DNA from: Erysipelotrichaceae bacterium
GTDB lineage: Bacteria; Bacillota_I; Bacilli_A; Erysipelotrichales; Erysipelotrichaceae
Direction: 5' to 3'
NCBI GenBank assembly: GCA_030526485.1
Contig: JAUNCS010000020.1
Location: 1-35,045, forward strand
Length of the DNA stretch: 35,045 nt
Below the pieces are notes generated by a model. That model was not told where the DNA came from. It searched no databases and was given only the letters and a program-made list of their open reading frames with translations. Positions 29,400-35,045 of this stretch are shown one piece after another (position 1 is the stretch's first letter; every line of letters starts with the position of its first letter). A program made the position numbers and the translations under genes.

Positions 29400-30002
29400 C
29401 ATATCTTCATTTACTTCTTCAATGAATGCTTTTTGTGATAAGACAAAATCATGCAGATTTCTCATTGAACCACGTTTCTTATCAACAAAAGTATTATCTC
29501 TCTTTTCTTCTTCTACTATCTGATTTAGATATGAGTAGTATCTGATTTTGTATTGGAGATCATTTAAGGAATTACTTAATTCCCTGATCTGATTTTCCAG
29601 TTTGGCATTTAATCCCAATAATATCTTTAAACGATCCTTGGCAGTTTCATCACCTTCCATAGTATTTAGAATAAATACACGACAGTCGTGAATTGAAAGT
29701 CCTAAGCCTCTTAAACAAAGTATCATCTTACCATAGGCATAATCGGCATGTGAGAAATGTCTTTCGTTATTTTCACTTCGATAGACATATGGGAATAGAT
29801 GTTCGTTGTCATAATACCTGACAGTGTGGACAGATGTTTCTAACTTATCAGCCAGTTCTTTTACAGAATAGACTGGTGTAGTGTCATAGCCACAGCTTGT
29901 TCCATCTTTGTCTTCGCCACTTACTTTTTCGTTTATTCTTTTAATTATTTCTTCATCACTTAAATGAGAGTCGGTATTAAAAAAGATATCTTTTTCGCGC
30001 AT
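29388..30002 (-). CDS. MerR-family transcriptional regulator with N-terminal extension
   Basis: 204 residues. An unusual 43-residue N-terminal region ('DEEIIKRINEKVSGEDKDG') precedes a MerR winged helix: 'YSVKELADKLETSVHTVRYYDNE', 'ERHFSHADYAYGKMILCLRGLGLSI'. A long dimerisation helix with coiled-coil pattern follows ('LNAKLENQIRELSNSLNDLQ') and a short C-terminal tail. No Cys-based metal site is evident, so a metal sensor is unlikely. It is convergent with the dehydrogenase-transporter operon, whose promoter has a MerR-type 19-bp spacer, making that operon its likely target. A -10 TATAAT (30030-30035, minus) and GGGG upstream support the ATG at 30002. Confidence 0.88.
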   Translation of the reverse strand: MREKDIFFNTDSHLSDEEIIKRINEKVSGEDKDGTSCGYDTTPVYSVKELADKLETSVHTVRYYDNEHLFPYVYRSENNERHFSHADYAYGKMILCLRGLGLSIHDCRVFILNTMEGDETAKDRLKILLGLNAKLENQIRELSNSLNDLQYKIRYYSYLNQIVEEEKRDNTFVDKKRGSMRNLHDFVLSQKAFIEEVNEDMKEK

Positions 30003-30067
30003 ATTATTTCCCCAATCTCTGTTAAATAGATTATATATGCAATTCTTGAATAAAAAAACCGATGCGG

Positions 30068-30080
30068 GCTAACTATTAGC
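30068..30080. repeat. Short inverted repeat between merR-family gene and phosphohexomutase
   Basis: GCTAA-CTA-TTAGC, 11-14 bp upstream of the phosphohexomutase -10. Possible operator; too short to be sure. Confidence 0.3.
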
Positions 30081-30090
30081 TAAAAGAAGA

Positions 30091-30127
30091 TGATATTATA
30101 AAGGTAGACGTTTTGATAACGCTTTCA
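30091..30127 (+). promoter_or_regulatory. Phosphohexomutase promoter with downstream cre site
   Basis: The extended -10 TGA-TATTAT lies at 30091-30099. TGATAACGCTTTCA at 30114-30127 matches the cre consensus at 13 of 14 positions and sits just downstream of the predicted start, a roadblock position for CcpA repression. Confidence 0.65.
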
Positions 30128-30150
30128 AAACAATAAGGAGACAATTAATT

Positions 30151-31848
30151 ATGGGATATGAAGAAAAGTATCAACAGTGGGTTTCTAAACCTGATTTAGA
30201 TCCACAGTTAAAGGCTGAGCTTTTAGCTATGTCTGAAGAAGAAAAGAAGGATGCCTTCTACATGGATGCAGAATTCGGTACTGCTGGTATGAGAAACTTG
30301 CTTGGTGCAGGTACAAACAGATTAAATATTTATGTTATTCAAAGAGCTAATGTTGGTTTTGCGAAATATATTCTGGCCCAGGAAAATGGTGCTGAAAGAG
30401 GTGTAGCAATCTCTTATGATAATAGACATAAGTCTTATCGTTTCGCTATTGAGTCAGCTAAGGTTTTAGCTCACTATGGTATCAAGTCTTACATTTTTGA
30501 ATCTTTAAGACCTACACCTGAATTATCTTTCGCTGTAAGACACTTAAAGTGTGCTGGTGGTATTATGATTACTGCTTCTCACAATGCGAAGGAATATAAC
30601 GGTTATAAGGTATATGATGATTCAGGTTGTCAGTTACTTCCTGAAGATGTAAAGCTTATCGTTGATGAAATCAATAAGGTCGAAGATATCTTAAATGTGC
30701 CAACAGCTACTGATGATGAAGCTTGGCCATATATGAACTGGATTGGTGAAGAAGTAGATAAGGCATATTATGAAGCAGTTAAGACTTGTGAAATCAATCA
30801 TGATATTGATAAGTCAAACTTCAAGATTGTTTACTCACCTCAACATGGTGCTGATAATATTCCAGTTAGAACTGTTTTAAAGGAATTAGGTTATAACTGC
30901 ATTCCAGTACTGGCGCAGTGTATGCCAGATCCTGACTATACAAATACTAAGTCACCTAACCCAGAAGTAGAGGCTTCTTATGAACTTTCTATTAAACTGG
31001 CTAAGGAAGTAGACGCTGATGTGGTAGTTATTACTGACCCAGATGGCGATAGACTTGGTGTAGTAGCTAAGCATAATGGCGAATATGTCTTAATGTCTGG
31101 TAACCAGTCTGCTGCTGTTTATCTTGAATATATTCTGTCTCAATTACAGGCGCAGGGTAAGCTTCCTAGCAATGGTGTAATGTATAACACTATCGTTACT
31201 TCTGATTTAGGTGAACTTGTTGCGAGATCTTATGGTGTGGATGTTGAAAAGACTTTAACTGGTTTCAAATTCATCGGTGATAAGATCAGAAAATATGAAA
31301 AGACTGGTGAAAAGGTCTTCTTATTCGGTTATGAAGAATCTTATGGCTGTGTAGTTAAGGACTTCGTAAGAGATAAGGATGGCGTTCAGGCGGTATTAAC
31401 TGCTGCTGAATGTGGTGCTTACTATAAGGCTCAGGGCAAGGACTTGATTGATGTCTTAAATGATCTTTATGCAAAACATGGTACTTTCAAGGAATCGCAG
31501 GTTGCTTTATCTAAGTCTGGTGAAGCAGGTCTTAAGCGAATTGCGGAAATCATGTCTGATTTAAGAGCTGATGCACCAACTGAAATTGGTGGTCTAAAGG
31601 TTGTGACTGTTGAAGACTATCAGACTTCAATTAAGAATAGTAATGGTGTTGAAACTGTTATTGATCTTCCTAAGTCTAATGTTCTTAAGTACTACCTTGA
31701 AGATGGTTCTTGGATTGCTGCTAGACCTAGTGGTACTGAACCTAAGATTAAGTTCTACTTCTCTATTAAGGGCAAGGATGCTGAGGATGCAGCTAATAAG
31801 ACTGCTGTTCTTCAGAAGGATGTTCTTAATATCGTTCACGAAAACTAA
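30151..31848 (+). CDS. pgcA: Phosphoglucomutase/phosphomannomutase (PgcA type)
   Basis: A 565-residue alpha-D-phosphohexomutase. The phospho-serine loop is 'MITASHNAKEYNGYK' near residue 140; the Mg loop is 'TDPDGDRLGV' (about 298); the sugar loop is 'FGYEESYG'; the phosphate-binding loop is 'ARPSGTEPKIKFY'. It interconverts glucose-1- and glucose-6-phosphate, feeding nucleotide sugar and glycogen or teichoic acid pathways, and may also act on mannose phosphates. The length fits the long PgcA/PGM2-like group. Shine-Dalgarno AAGGAG precedes the ATG, and the cre site suggests glucose control. Confidence 0.93.
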   Translation: MGYEEKYQQWVSKPDLDPQLKAELLAMSEEEKKDAFYMDAEFGTAGMRNLLGAGTNRLNIYVIQRANVGFAKYILAQENGAERGVAISYDNRHKSYRFAIESAKVLAHYGIKSYIFESLRPTPELSFAVRHLKCAGGIMITASHNAKEYNGYKVYDDSGCQLLPEDVKLIVDEINKVEDILNVPTATDDEAWPYMNWIGEEVDKAYYEAVKTCEINHDIDKSNFKIVYSPQHGADNIPVRTVLKELGYNCIPVLAQCMPDPDYTNTKSPNPEVEASYELSIKLAKEVDADVVVITDPDGDRLGVVAKHNGEYVLMSGNQSAAVYLEYILSQLQAQGKLPSNGVMYNTIVTSDLGELVARSYGVDVEKTLTGFKFIGDKIRKYEKTGEKVFLFGYEESYGCVVKDFVRDKDGVQAVLTAAECGAYYKAQGKDLIDVLNDLYAKHGTFKESQVALSKSGEAGLKRIAEIMSDLRADAPTEIGGLKVVTVEDYQTSIKNSNGVETVIDLPKSNVLKYYLEDGSWIAARPSGTEPKIKFYFSIKGKDAEDAANKTAVLQKDVLNIVHEN

Positions 31849-31852
31849 GACT

Positions 31853-31880
31853 AAACTGGCTTTTTTAGCCAGTTTTATTA
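31853..31880 (+). terminator. Terminator of the phosphohexomutase gene
   Basis: AAACTGGCT and AGCCAGTTT around a T-rich loop, followed by TATTAATTT. Confidence 0.88.
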
Positions 31881-31885
31881 ATTTA

Positions 31886-31915
31886 TTGTGTATTTGGAAT
31901 TTTTCGTGGTATTAT
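31886..31915 (+). promoter_or_regulatory. Promoter of rpmE
   Basis: TTGTGT (31886-31891), an 18-bp spacer, and the extended -10 TGG-TATTAT (31910-31915). It leaves a leader of about 55 nt, which could carry an L31 autoregulatory element, but none was resolved. Confidence 0.55.
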
Positions 31916-31975
31916 ATATAAGCATTTAACTTTCTTTGGACAAAAGATGTTCAAGGCGTGAAGGAGGAAATTGAA

Positions 31976-32185
31976 ATGAGAAATGGAATTCATCCAGATT
32001 ACCATAAGGTAAAAGTAGTTTGTGCAGGATGTGGTGCTGAATTCGAATCAGCTTCAACTGTTAAGGGCGATACAATCAAGGTTGATACTTGCTCACAATG
32101 TCATCCATTCTATACAGGAAGACAGAGATTCACTGCAGCTGCTGGTAGAATTGAAAGATTCAATAAGAAATACGGTACAAAATAG
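31976..32185 (+). CDS. rpmE: 50S ribosomal protein L31 (zinc-binding form)
   Basis: 69 residues. '[20 protein letters not shown]' and '[12 protein letters not shown]' give two CxxC pairs, the zinc-binding (C+) type of L31, which also acts as a zinc store. The ATG at 31976 follows AAGGAGG (31961-31967); an earlier in-frame start is inside the ribosome-binding region. It is transcribed alone between two terminators. Confidence 0.96.
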   Translation: MRNGIHPDYHKVKVVCAGCGAEFESASTVKGDTIKVDTCSQCHPFYTGRQRFTAAAGRIERFNKKYGTK

Positions 32186-32211
32186 TAAGGTTATAAAAAC
32201 CTTACTTTTTT
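32184..32211 (+). terminator. Terminator of rpmE
   Basis: AGTAAGGTT, loop ATAAA, AACCTTACT, then TTTTT. Confidence 0.92.
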
Positions 32212-32214
32212 ATA

Positions 32215-32220
32215 TATAAT
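32215..32220 (+). promoter_or_regulatory. -10 box of tdk, implying a leaderless transcript
   Basis: TATAAT is followed by TTTGGTGT and then the ATG at 32229. It lies right after the rpmE terminator; the predicted start would leave a leader of 1-3 nt. No good -35 is visible. Confidence 0.45.
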
Positions 32221-32228
32221 TTTGGTGT

Positions 32229-32819
32229 ATGTATCAAAAATATGTAGATGGCTGGATTGAAACGATTTCTGGTTGTATGTTTGCAGGTAAGACTGAGGAA
32301 CTGATCAGAAGAGTAAAGGTCTTGGAATTTGCCAATAAAAAGATCTTAGTGTTTAAGCCAGCAATAGATAATCGCTATTCAGTTGATAAGGTGGTTTCAC
32401 ATGCAGGTTCACAGGTTCAAAGTATCGTAATTAGGGATGCAGAAGAAATCTATAACTATGTTAAAGAAGATACTGAAGTAGTAGCGATTGATGAGGTACA
32501 GTTCTTTAAGGACAATGTTGCGACAGTCTGCAATGATTTAGCTGATCGTGGTATCAGGGTAATGGTTGCCGGACTGGATACCGACTTTAGGGGTGAGCCC
32601 TTTGGTTGCATGCCAACATTAATGGCAGAAGCAGAGTTTGTAACCAAACTTACTGCTGTTTGTAATAAGTGTGGAGCACCAGCAACCAGAACTCAAAGAA
32701 TTGTTAATGGATTACCGGCAGATTATAACGAACCTATTATTTTGGTAGGTGCAAAAGAAAGCTATGAGGCAAGATGCAGACAGTGTCATGAAGTACCCTC
32801 AAAGCCAGGAAGAGGATAA
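32229..32819 (+). CDS. tdk: Thymidine kinase
   Basis: A 196-residue type-II thymidine kinase of the pyrimidine salvage pathway. The P-loop is '[16 protein letters not shown]', Walker B is '[10 protein letters not shown]', followed by the lasso-like '[15 protein letters not shown]'. Four Cys in 'CNKCG' and 'CRQCH' form the structural zinc site. In many Bacillota tdk follows rpmE and precedes prfA, as here. No Shine-Dalgarno is present, only GGTG touching the start codon. Confidence 0.96.
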   Translation: MYQKYVDGWIETISGCMFAGKTEELIRRVKVLEFANKKILVFKPAIDNRYSVDKVVSHAGSQVQSIVIRDAEEIYNYVKEDTEVVAIDEVQFFKDNVATVCNDLADRGIRVMVAGLDTDFRGEPFGCMPTLMAEAEFVTKLTAVCNKCGAPATRTQRIVNGLPADYNEPIILVGAKESYEARCRQCHEVPSKPGRG

Positions 32820-32822
32820 ATT

Positions 32823-33899
32823 ATGGATGCAAGAATTATTAAGTTAGAAAGTATTGAAAAGCGCTATTTGGAAATTAGCGATGAAATGATGAAAGATGAA
32901 GTAGTAAGTAATGTAAAGTTATTTACTAAGTTATCTAAGGAACAGGCTACTATTAAGAATGCTTATGAGGCTTATCAGCTTTTTAAGAAATTAAATAGTG
33001 ATATTGAAGGTGCCAAGGAAATGCTTATGGAAGATGATCCAGAAATCAAGGAAATGGCACAGATGGAACTGGAAGAAGCAGAGGCTCAGCTAGGTCCATT
33101 AAATGAAAAGATTGATGAATTATTATTACCAAGAGATCCTGAAGATGCTTATGACTGCTTAGTTGAAATCAGAGGTGCAGCTGGTGGTGATGAAGGCAAT
33201 ATCTTCGCTGGTGACTTATTTAGAATGTATGGCTATTATGCGCAGGCTTTAGGTTTTAAGACAGAAGTTATGGAATCTAGTGAATCTGAAGCTGGTGGAT
33301 ATGCCCTAATTAGTTTTGCGGTTAAGGGCCAGGATGCTTATCGTCATTTTAAGTTTGAGTCTGGCGCACACCGTGTACAGCGTGTTCCTAAGACTGAAAC
33401 TCAGGGTAGAGTTCATACTTCAACTGCAACAGTTATTGTTTTCCCAGATGTTGAAGATGAAGACGTAGAAATCCCAGACAGCGATTTAGAAATTGAGACT
33501 CACCGTGCTTCTGGTGCTGGTGGGCAACATATCAATAAAACCGATTCAGCTGTAAGAATTGTCCACAAGCCTACAGGTATTACTGTTAACTGTCAGGATG
33601 GTCGTAACCAGTTAGCCAATAAGGAAACTGCTTTAAGAATCATCCGTGCCAGAGTTTATGAATACTATAAGGAAATCAAGGCTAAGGAAGAGGGCGAAAT
33701 CAGAAGAAGCAAGATTGGTACTGGTGATAGAAGTGAGAAGATCAGAACTTATAACTATCCACAGAACAGAGTTACTGACCATCGTATCGGTTTAACTATT
33801 AATCAGTTAGACAGAATCATGGAAGGTAAGCTTGATGATGTCGTAAATGCATTAATTAAGAACGAAGAGCAAGAAAAGTTACTAAATGACAACGTATAA
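32823..33899 (+). CDS. prfA: Peptide chain release factor 1
   Basis: A 358-residue class-I release factor reading UAA and UAG. The peptidyl-hydrolysis motif GGQ is in 'HRASGAGGQHINKTDSAVR'; 'GAAGGDEGNIFAGDLFRMY' and 'QVPKTETQGRVHTST'-type block (here 'RVPKTETQGRVHTST') are RF1 hallmarks. Glutamine of GGQ is the target of PrmC, encoded next. The gene starts 3 bp after tdk and overlaps prmC by 14 bp. Confidence 0.98.
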   Translation: MDARIIKLESIEKRYLEISDEMMKDEVVSNVKLFTKLSKEQATIKNAYEAYQLFKKLNSDIEGAKEMLMEDDPEIKEMAQMELEEAEAQLGPLNEKIDELLLPRDPEDAYDCLVEIRGAAGGDEGNIFAGDLFRMYGYYAQALGFKTEVMESSESEAGGYALISFAVKGQDAYRHFKFESGAHRVQRVPKTETQGRVHTSTATVIVFPDVEDEDVEIPDSDLEIETHRASGAGGQHINKTDSAVRIVHKPTGITVNCQDGRNQLANKETALRIIRARVYEYYKEIKAKEEGEIRRSKIGTGDRSEKIRTYNYPQNRVTDHRIGLTINQLDRIMEGKLDDVVNALIKNEEQEKLLNDNV

Positions 33900-34722
33900 C
33901 GATTTATTAAATGAATATAAGAAGGTCTTTAATGAAAAGGAAACATTAAGGGCTTTTCTTTTCGAATTATGTAATGAATACAATATCAATCTCTATATGG
34001 AGAAGGATAGAGAAGCTGATCCTAGGGTCATTGAAAGATTTAAGGAAGGCGTTTCTAGATTAGCTAATAATGAACCATTAAACTATGTTTTAGGTTATTC
34101 ATATTTCTATGGCTATAAGATGACTGTTAATAATGGTGTACTTATCCCAAGATTTGAAACTGAAGAACTGGTTGGTCTTGTTTTATCTAAGATTGATGAA
34201 TTCTATAAAGACAGAGAAGAAATCGATCTGGCTGATGTTGGCACAGGAAGTGGGGCTATCGCTATTTCGCTAAAGTGTGAAGAACCTAAGTTAAAGGTTG
34301 TGGCTTCTGATATTTCTAAGGATGCCTTAGAAGTAGCTAAGCTAAATGCCAAGAATAATGAGGCTGATATTACTTTCTATGAAGGTAGTATGTTAGATCC
34401 ACTTGTAGAAAATGGTATCAAGCTGGATATTCTGGTTTCTAATCCGCCTTATATCAAGCAGGATGAAGTTCTGGATTTATCAGTCAAGGACTATGAACCA
34501 CATGTTGCTTTATTTGGTGGTGATGATGGTCTTAAGTTCTATCGTATGATTTTTGAAAAGGCTCATCTGGTTATGAAAGATAAGGGCTTGCTTTTCTTTG
34601 AAATGGGTTATGACCAGAAGGAAAGACTTAGTGCTTTGGCCAGAGAATACTTTAAGGATGCTCATATTGAGGTCTTTAAGGATATCAATAATAAAGACAG
34701 AATGTTGTATATCAAGTTATAA
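33886..34722 (+). CDS. prmC: Release factor glutamine methyltransferase
   Basis: A 278-residue SAM-dependent enzyme that methylates the GGQ glutamine of release factors. The N-terminal RF-binding domain includes 'EPLNYVLGYSYFYGYKM' and 'NNGVLIPRFETEELV'; the SAM loop is 'LADVGTGSGAIAI'; the catalytic motif is 'LVSNPPYIKQDEV'. Overlap with prfA gives translational coupling of enzyme and substrate. Confidence 0.97.
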   Translation: MTTYNDLLNEYKKVFNEKETLRAFLFELCNEYNINLYMEKDREADPRVIERFKEGVSRLANNEPLNYVLGYSYFYGYKMTVNNGVLIPRFETEELVGLVLSKIDEFYKDREEIDLADVGTGSGAIAISLKCEEPKLKVVASDISKDALEVAKLNAKNNEADITFYEGSMLDPLVENGIKLDILVSNPPYIKQDEVLDLSVKDYEPHVALFGGDDGLKFYRMIFEKAHLVMKDKGLLFFEMGYDQKERLSALAREYFKDAHIEVFKDINNKDRMLYIKL

Positions 34723-34751
34723 GACATGTGTGAAAATGCATGTCTTTTCTT
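34721..34751 (+). terminator. Terminator of tdk-prfA-prmC
   Basis: AAGACATG and CATGTCTT around a 10-nt loop, followed by TTCTTTTTG. It overlaps the prmC stop codon. Confidence 0.85.
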
Positions 34752-34787
34752 TTTGTAAAAAATTTTCAAAAAAATGTAAAAAAGTAG

Positions 34788-34816
34788 TTGACGAGTCGAT
34801 CTGTACTTGGTAATAT
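34788..34816 (+). promoter_or_regulatory. rRNA operon promoter P1
   Basis: TTGACG (34788-34793), a 17-bp spacer, and extended TGG-TAATAT (-10 at 34811-34816). Confidence 0.8.
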
Positions 34817-34894
34817 AAATGGGCACACTTCAAAAAAGTGTTTACATAGATTACTTATCTTACTTAGTTAAAAATAAATAAGATAAAAAAGTAG

Positions 34895-34923
34895 TTGACA
34901 TATCGATGAATAGTTGGTATGAT
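34895..34923 (+). promoter_or_regulatory. rRNA operon promoter P2
   Basis: A consensus TTGACA (34895-34900), a 17-bp spacer, and extended TGG-TATGAT (-10 at 34918-34923). It lies 107 bp after P1 and shares TAAAAAAGTAGTTGAC, TCGAT and TTGGTA with it. Confidence 0.88.
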
Positions 34924-35045
34924 TAGAAAGCTATCACTTCTAAGCAATTAGAAAGTGATAAGCTAAGTCAACACTGATAAAGATGTTGATGTGCACTTGA
35001 GAAATCAAGTATTGATCTTTGAAAACTGAATAAGAATTAATTAAA
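34924..35045 (+). other. Leader of an rRNA operon, 16S gene beyond the window
   Basis: A bulged hairpin spans 34929-34964 (AGCTATCACTTCTAA against TTAGAAAGTGAT-AGCT). ACTTGA-GAAA-TCAAGT follows at 34995-35010. Then TGATCTTTGAAAACTG (35013-35028), the boxA-like sequence typical of Bacillota rRNA leaders. No mature 16S sequence is reached. Confidence 0.85.

Noticed and set aside
35013-35045. Start of the 16S rRNA gene
   Set aside because: Only the boxA-like leader is visible; the conserved 16S 5' sequence is not reached.

Overview
The window is a low-GC bacterial chromosome segment with the gene content of a Bacillota (Firmicutes) genome. Signs of this are the T-box ahead of leuS, the rpsF-ssb-rpsR and gdpP-rplI-dnaB order, an HtrA-like gene next to rlmH, the scpA-scpB pair, and HPr with both His15 and Ser46 together with cre-like sites. 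TGA is used as a stop, so this is not a Mollicute. The lineage looks closer to Erysipelotrichia-type Bacillota than to Bacillus, but that is an impression and not proof. Most of the window is housekeeping chromosome; no prophage, transposase, CRISPR array or plasmid gene was seen.

Layout. (1) 1-1552: two minus-strand lipoprotein genes that carry near-identical promoter, leader and signal-peptide sequences but unrelated mature parts; their promoters hold (TA)5 and (TA)10 tracts. (2) 1559-3008: mnmM and mnmL, a tRNA wobble-uridine modification pair. (3) 3027-5685: leucine T-box and leuS. (4) 5690-6836: an unrecognised structured RNA region, then a secreted class-I amidotransferase-like lipoprotein. 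(5) 6843-10362: rpiB divergent from scpA-scpB-mrp-membrane protein; Mrp carries a 16-cysteine N-terminal extension. (6) 10383-11304: tRNA-Gln(CUG) and rlmA on the minus strand. (7) 11334-20213: rpsF-ssb-rpsR, then a long co-directional run yybS-gdpP-rplI-dnaB-M23 peptidase-HtrA-like protease-rlmH. (8) 20234-26476: ptsH, trmR, a very acidic 859-residue repeat protein, a membrane-anchored SH3-like protein, a HAD phosphatase and murA. (9) 26480-30002: an iron-type alcohol dehydrogenase and a DASS-type anion transporter behind an unusually rich regulatory region, with a convergent MerR-family gene. (10) 30091-34751: phosphohexomutase, rpmE, tdk, prfA, prmC. (11) 34777-35045: tandem promoters and leader of an rRNA operon whose 16S gene starts beyond the window.

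How the parts connect. Translation dominates: three tRNA modification enzymes, two rRNA methyltransferases, four ribosomal proteins, RF1 and its methyltransferase, LeuRS and an rRNA promoter region. Carbon control is visible as HPr plus cre-like sites before ptsH, the alcohol dehydrogenase and the phosphohexomutase. Cell-envelope functions (MurA, M23 peptidase, surface protease, GdpP, lipoproteins) form the second theme.

The best candidates for something undescribed are the TA-repeat lipoprotein promoter cassette, the structured RNA at 5722-5985, the acidic-repeat/SH3 protein pair, the 16-Cys Mrp, and the MerR/alcohol dehydrogenase/anion transporter module. Several genes (mnmL, scpA, rlmA, tdk) have a -10 box so close to the start codon that leaderless transcripts are likely.
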